Below are positions 32,603 to 40,450 of a DNA stretch of 64,000 nt, piece by piece (the first letter of the stretch is position 1; every line of letters starts with the position of its first letter). Position numbers and translations under genes: made by a program. The stretch comes from an uncultured Candidatus Melainabacteria bacterium (GTDB taxonomy: Bacteria; Cyanobacteriota; Vampirovibrionia; Gastranaerophilales; Gastranaerophilaceae), in assembly GCA_934754515.1 (NCBI GenBank), contig CAKVIG010000005.1, positions 111,163 to 175,162 of the forward strand. Direction: 5' to 3'. Below the pieces are notes generated by a model, which saw nothing but the letters and a program-made list of their open reading frames with translations, had not been told where the DNA came from and searched no databases.

Positions 32603-33898
32603 ATGAAAATCAAAGAACTAATTGAAGCAACAAATGCAAAAGTAATTAAATCGCTTGACGAAAATTTAGACATCAAGATTTCCACTGACACAAGAACTAT
32701 TAAAGATGGTGATTTTTATTTACCTTTAAAAGGCGCGTCTTTTGATGGCGAAAAATTTATCACCCAAGCGTTAGAAAAAGGTGCAGTCGGAGCGTTTTGT
32801 ACAAAAGATGGCGGGAATTTGCAGGTTGCAGATACTCTGACGGCTTATTTAGAACTCGCTAATTACAGATGCAAAAAACTTAATTTCAAAGTGGTTGCAA
32901 TTACCGGAAGTTCAGGAAAAACTACAACAAAAGAACTTGTAGCTTCTACATTAAGTGAAAAATTTAAAACATTCAAAACTCCTTTAAACCACAATAACGA
33001 AATAGGTTTTTGCCAAACAATTTTTGAAACACCTGATGATACAGAAGTTTTGGTTTTGGAAATGGGTATGCGTGGTTTGGGCGAAATAGAGCTTTTATCT
33101 AAATATTCTGAACCTGATATAACAATAATTTCAAATGTAGGCACTGCACACATCGGACGTTTAGGTTCAAGAGAAAATATTGCAAAAGCCAAATGCGAAA
33201 TTGTTAAATACCAACGCGGAAATGTGTTTATAGCGCATGATGATGAACTTATTAAAAAAACAGTTGAATTTAACGGTGAAAAAATTTTTTATTCTATAAA
33301 AGATGTAGACATTTTGGAAAAATCAGCGCATTATTCAAAATTCAAATACAAAAATGAAATTTTTGAACTTAATGTTGGGGGTGATTATAATATTGAAAAC
33401 GCTCTTGCCGCAATCAATACAGGCTTACAACTGGGAATGGATTTTGAAGAAATCAAAAAAGGCTTGAAAAAGTACGCTCCTATTGAAAAACGTTGGGAAG
33501 CCACTCAAGCTGGCGGATATGAAATCATCAACGACAGCTATAACGCTAACCCAGAATCAATGCGAGCTTTTGTAGATACAATCTTTGAACTTTATGACAA
33601 GTATGCGCTTGTTCTTGGTGATATGGGAGAATTAGGAGAAAATGAAGTTCGTTACCATAGAGAACTGGGCGAATATATCAACAATCATAAAAAACTTGCG
33701 TCTGACACAACAGTTATTACGATTGGCGAATTATCTAAAAATATTTCGGATGCGATAACGAATTGTACTTCGGTGCATTTTGATACTATCGAGGATGCAA
33801 TTGGTTATATAAAATCAAATATAAAATCTGAATATAAATTATTTTTAAAAGCATCAAGAAGTATGAAATTTGAACGAATTATTGAATTGCTAGCTTAA
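32603..33898 (+). CDS. murF: UDP-N-acetylmuramoyl-tripeptide-D-alanyl-D-alanine ligase
   Basis: Adds D-Ala-D-Ala to the UDP-muramyl tripeptide in cytoplasmic peptidoglycan synthesis. 431 residues: N-terminal substrate domain (STDTRTIKDGDFYLPLKG), ATPase domain with AITGSSGKTTTKEL, NHNNEIG, EMGMRGLGEI and NVGTAHIGRLGS, and a C-terminal domain with INDSYNANPESMRA and LGDMGELGE. AGAGAG precedes the ATG. Ends in a strong bidirectional terminator. Complete. Confidence 0.97.
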   Translation: MKIKELIEATNAKVIKSLDENLDIKISTDTRTIKDGDFYLPLKGASFDGEKFITQALEKGAVGAFCTKDGGNLQVADTLTAYLELANYRCKKLNFKVVAITGSSGKTTTKELVASTLSEKFKTFKTPLNHNNEIGFCQTIFETPDDTEVLVLEMGMRGLGEIELLSKYSEPDITIISNVGTAHIGRLGSRENIAKAKCEIVKYQRGNVFIAHDDELIKKTVEFNGEKIFYSIKDVDILEKSAHYSKFKYKNEIFELNVGGDYNIENALAAINTGLQLGMDFEEIKKGLKKYAPIEKRWEATQAGGYEIINDSYNANPESMRAFVDTIFELYDKYALVLGDMGELGENEVRYHRELGEYINNHKKLASDTTVITIGELSKNISDAITNCTSVHFDTIEDAIGYIKSNIKSEYKLFLKASRSMKFERIIELLA

Positions 33899-33926
33899 AC
33901 ACTTATGTATTTATAAAAACAAAAAA

Positions 33927-33952
33927 GCGGAAACTCTATAAAGAGTTTCCGC
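33927..33952. terminator. Bidirectional terminator between murF and the acetate-CoA ligase gene
   Basis: Perfect 11-bp stem GCGGAAACTCT/AGAGTTTCCGC with a 4-nt loop; an A run on the left and TTTTC on the right. Confidence 0.9.
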
Positions 33953-33973
33953 TTTTCTTATTAATCTAATTAA

Positions 33974-36139
33974 TTATAGACTGCAAGCACAAACGCCATC
34001 TTTGCAAGAATAGTTCAAAGCTTGTTGAGCTTCTTCCATTCTAACTTTGATACGTCCGTCTACTGCAATACCTTCACCTGTTTTTTCAGAAATCAACAAT
34101 GGGTTGATGTCTAATTCGTCGATGAATTTGAAATCGTGAACTAATTGAGATAATCTCAACAATGTTTCTTCGATTTGTTCCATTTGAGCAGGTTTAGTAC
34201 CTCTTGCGCCTTCTAACAATTTGTATGCCTTAACTGATTTAATCATTTCTTTAGCATCACAATCAGTAAGAGGAGCAATTCTGAATGTTACGTCTTTCAT
34301 AACTTCGATGAATACGCCACCTAAACCGAACATCATCATTGGACCGTATTGAGGGTCTGTTGCGATACCGCAAACCATTTCTCTGTTGCCTTTAACCATT
34401 TCTTGGATAATAACACCTTCAAGACCTTCAAGAAGTCCTTTTTCTGTTAATTTAGCAATCAAGTCTTGGTATTCAGCTCTCAATTGTTCAGCAGATTGGA
34501 TGTTAACTCTTACACCGCCAACATCAGTTTTGTGAGAAGTTGTTTTAGAAGTCATCTTCATAACAACTGGGTATCCGATAGAATCAGCGATTGAAACAGC
34601 TTCGTCTTCAGATTTTGCAAAGCCAGATTTACATACTCTGATACCGTAAGCATCTAATACATCAATAGATTCACGAGTTGTCAATTGAGCTCTGCCTTCG
34701 TTAACTGATTTAGCAATGATTTCTTGAGCACGTTTGTAGTCAACATCAAATGTAGGAATTTTACCTTCCGGTCTTTCCATCCATTTTCTTTGTTGGTTCA
34801 ATCTGTTCAAACCGTCAGCAGCTTCTTCTGCGTACATAAAGAATGGCATGTTAACTTCCATATCTGATAATGTTGAGAAGAAATCAGACTTAGTCATGAA
34901 TACACCGATAACAGGTTTTTCTGGGTGTTCAGCCTTAATTTCCATAAGAGCTTTAGCAACATCAATATCTTTCAAGCCTAAGAATGGAAGATAGATTGTG
35001 ATAATCATATCAACGTTTTCATCAGCGATAACTGTTTCTAATGTTTGCTTGTAGTGTTCGATTGGAGCAGATGCAATCATATCGATAGGGTTTTTAACTG
35101 ATGCTGCAGAAGGTAAGAAGCTTCTTAATTTTTCTTTAGTTTCATCAGAAATCTTAGCAATTTGCATTCCGTGTTCGCAGATTGCGTCTGTAGCCATGAT
35201 ACCAGGACCACCTGAGTTTGTAATAATAGCAACTCTGTCACCCTTTGGAATTGGGCAGTTAGCAAAAACTTTAGCTGTTGCGAACAAATCTTGTAGAGAG
35301 TATTCTCTGATAACACCAGATTGGTTCAACAATGCATTTGCAGCTTTATCTGCACCTGCTAAAGAACCTGTGTGAGAAGATGCTGCACTTGCACCTGCTG
35401 CTGAACGACCTGCTTTAAGAGCAAGGATAGGTTTCTTTTTAGAAATTCTTGAAGCTAATTTTCTGAAGTTAGCAGGGTTTTGAATTGATTCCATGTAAAG
35501 TAGAATTTGTTCTACGTCTTTTTCATCTTCCCAGTATTCCAAAGCTGTTTCAGCGTTTACATCTGCTTGGTTACCAATTGAAATGAATTGAGCAAAACCA
35601 AGGTTCAAGTCTTTAAGGATGTTTAAAATACCGCCACCTAAAGCACCTGATTGAGAAACAAAACCGATGTTACCACGTTCTGGTAATGATTCAGCGAAAC
35701 ATCCGTCCATTCTGATGTCAGGGTGAGTGTTTACAACGCCTAAGCAGTTAGGGCCAACACATCTCATACCGTATTCTCTAACTTTAGCCAATAATTGTTT
35801 TTCAGCTTCTGCGCCTTCTTTACCGGTTTCTTTGAAACCTGCAGTGATGATACAAAGACCTTTGATACCTTTTTCGTGGCATTGGTCAATTGTTGAAAGT
35901 ACGAATTTAGCATTTACAACGATGATTGCTAAATCAACTTCACCAGGAATTTCCAAAACAGAAGTATATGCTTGTAATCCTTCGATAACTCCGCCTTTTG
36001 GGTTTACCGGATAAATGTTACCGTTAAATTTGTATTCTTGTAATCTTTTCATGATGTCTGAACCAATTGTGTGTTCTTTAGTAGAAGCACCAACGACTGC
36101 AATTGATTTTGGTTTCATGATTTTGTCTAAAACGTTCAT
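33974..36139 (-). CDS. Acetate-CoA ligase (ADP-forming), fused alpha-beta
   Basis: Converts acetyl-CoA, ADP and phosphate to acetate, CoA and ATP, an energy-saving step in fermentation. 721 residues: a CoA-binding Rossmann domain (SIAVVGASTKEHTIG), succinyl-CoA-ligase-like domains with the phospho-His motif ASSHTGSLAG (about residue 255), and a C-terminal ATP-grasp part (GYPVVMKMTSKTTSHKTDVGGV; LGGVFIEVMKDV). The tail ends in CKDGVCACSL, three Cys not needed for the fold. GGAAGAG lies upstream. Codon use looks like that of a highly expressed gene. It fits an anaerobic fermentative lifestyle. Confidence 0.93.
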   Translation of the reverse strand: MNVLDKIMKPKSIAVVGASTKEHTIGSDIMKRLQEYKFNGNIYPVNPKGGVIEGLQAYTSVLEIPGEVDLAIIVVNAKFVLSTIDQCHEKGIKGLCIITAGFKETGKEGAEAEKQLLAKVREYGMRCVGPNCLGVVNTHPDIRMDGCFAESLPERGNIGFVSQSGALGGGILNILKDLNLGFAQFISIGNQADVNAETALEYWEDEKDVEQILLYMESIQNPANFRKLASRISKKKPILALKAGRSAAGASAASSHTGSLAGADKAANALLNQSGVIREYSLQDLFATAKVFANCPIPKGDRVAIITNSGGPGIMATDAICEHGMQIAKISDETKEKLRSFLPSAASVKNPIDMIASAPIEHYKQTLETVIADENVDMIITIYLPFLGLKDIDVAKALMEIKAEHPEKPVIGVFMTKSDFFSTLSDMEVNMPFFMYAEEAADGLNRLNQQRKWMERPEGKIPTFDVDYKRAQEIIAKSVNEGRAQLTTRESIDVLDAYGIRVCKSGFAKSEDEAVSIADSIGYPVVMKMTSKTTSHKTDVGGVRVNIQSAEQLRAEYQDLIAKLTEKGLLEGLEGVIIQEMVKGNREMVCGIATDPQYGPMMMFGLGGVFIEVMKDVTFRIAPLTDCDAKEMIKSVKAYKLLEGARGTKPAQMEQIEETLLRLSQLVHDFKFIDELDINPLLISEKTGEGIAVDGRIKVRMEEAQQALNYSCKDGVCACSL

Positions 36140-36295
36140 GATCTCTTCCTTTCTTTTAATTACATGAAAAATTATATTACAAACACTATCTTTGGGGTAG
36201 TTTTTGTTAAAAATTTTTAAGCAAGAAAAAACGATTTTCTCTTAGTTTGTAAAAAGAAAAGGATAGAATGTAGAATATAAATTTTGTAAGAGTTT

Positions 36296-36535
36296 TTAGC
36301 TTGTTATTTTAGTAAGTAATCTTTGCCAAAAAGACGGTCTTTTTGCACTTTCAGCTATTTCAATATAAGGTTTTGGAAATTCATAAGGATAAGGCTGTTT
36401 TCTAAAGCAATCTTCACAACCGTATTTACTTTGAAAACTTTGAAATACATTTCCGGATGCTCCCATAGAATTGCCTCCGTTCATTGGATTCATCCCACCC
36501 ATCATTGAGTAACCACCGCCAATATTCATTGCCAT
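36296..36535 (-). CDS. 79-residue Gly/Met-rich protein with CxxC, shared-promoter set
   Basis: Starts MAMNIGGGYSMMGG, Gly/Met/Asn-rich for the first 25 residues, then FQSFQSKYGCEDCFRKQP with a CxxC pair, and a basic C-terminus (FWQRLLTKITS). No signal peptide. The frame is open upstream, but 36535 is chosen because promoter site C ends about 30 bp before it and AAAGGTG provides a ribosome site; an ATG two codons later is also possible. Function unknown. Small size and promoter sharing group it with the genes at 3703, 20308, 30686 and 50901. Confidence 0.65.
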   Translation of the reverse strand: MAMNIGGGYSMMGGMNPMNGGNSMGASGNVFQSFQSKYGCEDCFRKQPYPYEFPKPYIEIAESAKRPSFWQRLLTKITS

Positions 36536-36565
36536 AACTAAACACCTTTTTTCACTACACTTACT

Positions 36566-36611
36566 TATATAAAGTTTTTTTGTAGTCAAAAATTGCTTTA
36601 ATGTAACAAAA
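36566..36611 (-). promoter_or_regulatory. Shared promoter architecture, site C
   Basis: On the minus strand: GCAATT (36591-36596), 15 bp, ACTTTATATA (36566-36575), then AGTAAG. The tandem box GTTAC-N5-GTTAC is perfect, its second half 11 bp before GCAATT. Confidence 0.78.
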
Positions 36612-36622
36612 TGTAACATAAA

Positions 36623-37237
36623 TCATGAAAAATTTTCGCCGTGAAAATCGGTTCCGCCGGTTTTTATTAATTGAGGATATTTGTCAGCAATTTTTCTCAC
36701 ATCTTTTGATGAATGAAATTTAACGATTTTTCTAAAACGCGGATAAGGATAATAAACTTCTATGCCGTCCAAACCATACGACATGAGTTTTTTCACCAGA
36801 CCCTCCAAACTTATTGCCCAATAGCAAGCCGGATGCGCAAGAACTGCAATTCCCCCCGCTTTATGAATAGCTTCAATAAGTTTAGGGACATTTCGTTTAG
36901 AAAACAAACGAATAAAATCTCCTTCGGTTTCAGCTTTATTTTTTGCCAAAAACGGTTTTAAGAATTCTGAATTCACATCAATTCCGTACGCGAGGAGGTG
37001 AATAAAAACATAACCGCACCAACAATCAAATTCAACGCCAGTCAGAAGAATATCATCTTGTAATTTTTTATGACCTTCTACTGTGTTGTGGTCAGTGATT
37101 GCAATTAATTCATATCCGTTTGCTTTTGCATTTTTTACTACATCCTCAAAATCGGCTTTTCCGTCTGAATAAGTTGTATGGATGTGCAAATTTATTTTAC
37201 TAAAGTCTTCTTCTTTTAAATCTCTTAAATCTTTCAT
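36623..37237 (-). CDS. PHP-domain metal-dependent phosphoesterase
   Basis: 204 residues with the PHP motifs in order: NLHIHTTYSDGK, IAITDHNT, a GVEFDC strand, AVLAHPACYW and GGTDFHGENFS. PHP proteins of this short class hydrolyse phosphoesters such as nucleotides or histidinol phosphate; the exact substrate cannot be told. Start 37237 is chosen over an upstream ATG whose frame runs through dispersed repeats; TAAAAT lies 7 bp before it with no Shine-Dalgarno, which fits a leaderless mRNA. Confidence 0.88.
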   Translation of the reverse strand: MKDLRDLKEEDFSKINLHIHTTYSDGKADFEDVVKNAKANGYELIAITDHNTVEGHKKLQDDILLTGVEFDCWCGYVFIHLLAYGIDVNSEFLKPFLAKNKAETEGDFIRLFSKRNVPKLIEAIHKAGGIAVLAHPACYWAISLEGLVKKLMSYGLDGIEVYYPYPRFRKIVKFHSSKDVRKIADKYPQLIKTGGTDFHGENFS

Positions 37238-37293
37238 AGATAATATTTTAATATATAAATGAAGATGAACAAGTTGTTTATTAAAAAAGTTAT

Positions 37294-37315
37294 GGTTGGG
37301 CAAGCATGCCCAACC
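37294..37315. repeat. R1-variant palindrome
   Basis: GGTTGGGC, loop AAGCAT, GCCCAACC: same stem as R1 with a different loop, in the repeat-rich spacer 37238-37636. Confidence 0.7.
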
Positions 37316-37348
37316 GACAGACCTTAAACGCATGAATATTATTAAAAT

Positions 37349-37371
37349 GTAGGGTGCAAATTTTTGCACCA
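37349..37371. repeat. Palindromic dispersed repeat R2, copy 2
   Basis: GTAGGGTGCAA, short T loop, TTGCACCA, as at 11025. It is 26 bp before the large inverted repeat. Confidence 0.8.
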
Positions 37372-37397
37372 GAATTAGTTTGTTTTATATTACTTTT

Positions 37398-37556
37398 CCC
37401 TTGGGGGTATTCACCTCACCCTAGCCCTCTCCTGTAAGGCGAGGGAATAACCAAGACTTGTTTATTTATTTGATATAAAAATATTTAAGTGAACGACTTT
37501 CGGTCATTCCCTCTCCTTACAGGAGAGGGCTAGGGTGAGGTGAATACCCCCAAGGG
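37398..37556. repeat. MITE-like 159-bp element with 55-bp inverted arms (R6 reference copy)
   Basis: Arms 37398-37452 and 37502-37556 are reverse complements with 2 mismatches over 55 bp, around a 49-bp AT-rich core. The arm reads CCCTTGGGGGTATTCACC, then CTCACCCTAGCCCTCTCC. The core contains no coding frame. Shorter relatives occur at 2712, 11071, 17371, 40250, 42171, 60737 and 63729. Together with the R1 variant and the R2 copy it fills the 400-bp gene-free stretch before 37637. Confidence 0.9.
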
Positions 37557-37636
37557 TGATTAATCTCTAAAATCCATAAAAAAAATAATCTTTTTTGTTA
37601 TAATAAAAACCGTAAACTTAATACAGGGAGCAAATT

Positions 37637-38653
37637 GTGACAAAACAAAATAAAACGCCTTTAGGAATATTCGCAGAATCAATCGGATTATATTTTTCAA
37701 ATTTTGACAAATTTGTTCAATATATGTCATTTCCTGTGTTAGGACAAATTGCAGGTTTAGGCTTAGTGCTTTTAATCACGTTTTTTTATACTCAAAATCT
37801 GCCAAACTTGATTGAAAAATACCCTGCACTTAATAATTTTAACGCGCTAATATTATTATCAATAATAATTACACTCCCGGGTTTAGCAATATTTATCAAA
37901 GCATTTTGGGATTACTTAGTTGCATACGGTGCAATAAACTCAATGCTTGATAATATGCTAAAAAGCGGACGCGTATACGATTTTGATGCTCATACAGAAT
38001 TAGTTAAACGCAGAAGTGTTCCATTCGTCGGACTTTGGTTTTTGTTTGGAATTTTTTCTATATTAGCAATCTGTCCTCTGTTTTGGGTTGTTTGCGGAAT
38101 ATTAGCTGTCTATTTTGTTCTTGTTTTTCAGATTTTCACATTTGAACCGGAATTATCTCCCGCAGGATGCGTAAAAAGAAGTTTAAATTTAATTAAAGGG
38201 CACTTTGCATCAACATTTATGTTAATGACGTTCGTTGGGTTATTAACTTATTTATTTATTCCGCAAATCGTAATTAAATTATTTGATATTGGCAATATCA
38301 ACAACTTTTTTGCAAATCTGATTATGCCAATTGTGAGCCAACTGCCTGACTTGAATTTGCAAATGTATGGTTTGCCTGAAATTCCAAAAGATAGTATTGC
38401 ACTTTTTACAATACAAACTTTTGTAGCCCAAATTTTAATCCAATATACGCTACCATTACGTTCTATTCTTTGGTCTATGTGGTATAGAGAATTAGCAAAA
38501 GCAGATTTTAAACCGAAAGAAACAACTTCTAAAAAAAGAAAAACAAAACGTCCGAGTGAAAAACTGATGGAAGCTTCTCATAAAAAATACGGTAAGAAAA
38601 AAATCGACCCGAATATTTTAAAACGAGCTTCTGAAAAAGATGATGAAGATTAA
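37637..38653 (+). CDS. Multi-pass membrane protein, unknown function
   Basis: 338 residues with about five or six membrane helices (LGLVLLITFFYT, LILLSIIITLPGLAIFIKAF, LWFLFGIFSILAICPLFWVVCGILAVYFVLVF, TFMLMTFVGLLTYLFIPQIV) and a C-terminal Lys-rich cytoplasmic tail (KKRKTKRPSEKL). The middle PELSPAGCVKRSLNLIKGHF resembles a pattern in bacterial glycerophosphoryl-type or DUF975-like membrane families, but I would not assign one. GTG start; CAGGGAGC is a good ribosome site. It is convergent with the histidine kinase gene, overlapping by 4 bp. Confidence 0.75.
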   Translation: MTKQNKTPLGIFAESIGLYFSNFDKFVQYMSFPVLGQIAGLGLVLLITFFYTQNLPNLIEKYPALNNFNALILLSIIITLPGLAIFIKAFWDYLVAYGAINSMLDNMLKSGRVYDFDAHTELVKRRSVPFVGLWFLFGIFSILAICPLFWVVCGILAVYFVLVFQIFTFEPELSPAGCVKRSLNLIKGHFASTFMLMTFVGLLTYLFIPQIVIKLFDIGNINNFFANLIMPIVSQLPDLNLQMYGLPEIPKDSIALFTIQTFVAQILIQYTLPLRSILWSMWYRELAKADFKPKETTSKKRKTKRPSEKLMEASHKKYGKKKIDPNILKRASEKDDED

Positions 38654-40113
38654 AGTACAATTTCATTAATCAAAGCATGATTATCAGTCAAAATCGGCAA
38701 TTCTATAATAAACGAATTGTCATTACCATTGCTTTTTAAAGAAATATTGCCTTCGTTTGCATCAACTACTTTTCTGCAGAAATACAAACCCAAACCAATA
38801 CCGTTACTGCGTTGCAACGGTTCTCCACAAACATATTTATCAAAAATTTGCTCTTTTAATCTTTGTGAGATTTCATCGCTTTTGTTCGTAATAGAAAATA
38901 CTATTGAGTCATTTTTTCTATGCAAATCTATTTTTAATAATGAATTTTCGTACGCATAGTTTATGCCGTTATTCAACATGTTGCCAACGACTCTGCGCAT
39001 TTGGATTTCATCTGCAAAAAGCGTATCATCTTTAGTCAAAGATGATGTTACTTCAATTTTTATATTTTTACTTAATGCTAAATCATTTATTTCTTTTATG
39101 CATTTCTGAACAACTTTGGACAAATCAAAATAAGTCCTGTTTAAAATAATTATGCCGTTATTATCTTTACCGCTCTTAAGCAGAGAATACAACATCTCTT
39201 TCATATATCTTGAAGATTCTAAAATCATCTCTACCATTTCTTTTTGAGCAGAATTCAAATCGCCAAACATCCCTTTGTTTAAAAGTTCTAGCGAACTGAT
39301 TTGAGCTTGCAAAGGATTCTTCAAATCATGACTTAAAGTTGCCAAAAATAAGTTCTTTTGATTTTCTAAACGCTTTTCATTATCTATATTCTTGCAAATT
39401 GTTACAAGCCCCATTATGTCATTATCTTCCGTCAAAATCGGAGCTTTATTTATTCTGTACCAATGTGTTTTACCATCATAATCAACTGCAGATTTTATTT
39501 TTCTCAAATTCTTTTTGTTTTGCAATACATAATTATCTTCATTTGCAGTTTCTTCACTTGCGTCATTCACATTTATTCTAAGGGCATCCGCATAGTAGTC
39601 GATACCTTCGTTCACAAAATTCTTTGAATGTTCATTTGCGACAATCAAATTTCTATCTTTATCTTTCATATAAACGAGTATCGGTAAATTCTCTAATAAA
39701 GTATTTAATTGATAATTTTTTGCAATAAGTTTAGCTTTTAAACATTCTTCATTTGTAACATCAGTTGATACCGCTAAAATACCTTCTAATTTTCCATTTT
39801 TAATAATTGGAGTCGCGGTTTGTCTGATAATCCTATTTACATTGTCATGGGACAATACAAAAGTGACAGTTTGAATTTCTTGAGTTTGTATAACCTTCTT
39901 TGAACATTTTTCAAGAACCTCAACACAGCTAAATGGCAAAGTTTCACACAACTTACGCCCTATAAATGATTCACCTTGTTTACCATTAACTAAACCCCAA
40001 AATGCCTTATTATAAGCAACATATCTTAAAGATAAATCTTTTACTGTAACAATATCTTCACAATATTCCAGAACAGCGTTTAATAAATGTTCTTTATTTT
40101 CAGTATTAATCAT
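38650..40113 (-). CDS. PAS-PAS sensor histidine kinase, probably soluble (orphan)
   Basis: 487 residues without a membrane segment: two PAS regions (about 8-120 and 130-245, the second with NLPILVYMKDKDRNLI), the phospho-His in LATLSHDLKNPLQAQ (about residue 262), and a HATPase domain with NMLNNGINYAY and GIGLGLYFCRKVV. It resembles the kinase at 28929 in the second PAS and dimerisation region, so the two are paralogues. Divergent from the 2001-residue gene across a 337-bp region that holds an operator-like palindrome. No response regulator adjoins. Confidence 0.9.
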   Translation of the reverse strand: MINTENKEHLLNAVLEYCEDIVTVKDLSLRYVAYNKAFWGLVNGKQGESFIGRKLCETLPFSCVEVLEKCSKKVIQTQEIQTVTFVLSHDNVNRIIRQTATPIIKNGKLEGILAVSTDVTNEECLKAKLIAKNYQLNTLLENLPILVYMKDKDRNLIVANEHSKNFVNEGIDYYADALRINVNDASEETANEDNYVLQNKKNLRKIKSAVDYDGKTHWYRINKAPILTEDNDIMGLVTICKNIDNEKRLENQKNLFLATLSHDLKNPLQAQISSLELLNKGMFGDLNSAQKEMVEMILESSRYMKEMLYSLLKSGKDNNGIIILNRTYFDLSKVVQKCIKEINDLALSKNIKIEVTSSLTKDDTLFADEIQMRRVVGNMLNNGINYAYENSLLKIDLHRKNDSIVFSITNKSDEISQRLKEQIFDKYVCGEPLQRSNGIGLGLYFCRKVVDANEGNISLKSNGNDNSFIIELPILTDNHALINEIVL

Positions 40114-40211
40114 AATAAAAACCTAACAAAGAAATTCTACTATTTTTTCCATGCTAAAACAATTAACCGGTTGGCTATTTTTATTTGAATGCAAAATCAC
40201 ACTCACCAGAC

Positions 40212-40234
40212 ATATAATTGTGTAACAATTATAT
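40212..40234. promoter_or_regulatory. Perfect 10-bp palindrome (operator-like) in the kinase/giant-gene spacer
   Basis: ATATAATTGT-GTA-ACAATTATAT. The related AATTGTAAACAATT with GTAACAATT lies at 40356-40379 on the other side of the same divergent region. Confidence 0.5.
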
Positions 40235-40249
40235 CAATTTTCTAAGTTA

Positions 40250-40310
40250 ATAATACCCTCTCCCGTCCTCCGGACACCCTCCCCAAGTAAATGGATAAAA
40301 GGGGAGGGAA
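40250..40310. repeat. R6-family repeat in the divergent spacer
   Basis: TAATACCCTCTCCCG at the left and GGGGAGGGAAA at the right. The left end matches 17371 and 63729. Confidence 0.65.
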
Positions 40311-40360
40311 ACACATGCGTTAATTAAGCGTCTTTAGTTTTCGTCTCCCAATGCAAAATT

Positions 40361-40419
40361 GTAAACAATTGTAACAATTCATTTAAAACAATTAAAGTTT
40401 TAAGAAATTGTGTCGATAA
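40361..40419 (+). promoter_or_regulatory. Near-consensus sigma-28 (FliA) promoter of the 2001-residue gene
   Basis: TAAAGTTT (40393-40400), exactly 11 bp, GTCGATAA (40412-40419): 15 of 16 consensus bases and exact enteric spacing. A GTAAA-N5-GTAAC tandem box (40361-40375) ends upstream, its second half 22 bp before TAAA, the same offset as in shared promoter site A. Confidence 0.78.
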
Positions 40420-40450
40420 CATGTATGTAAGATTTAGGAAAAGGCGGACG

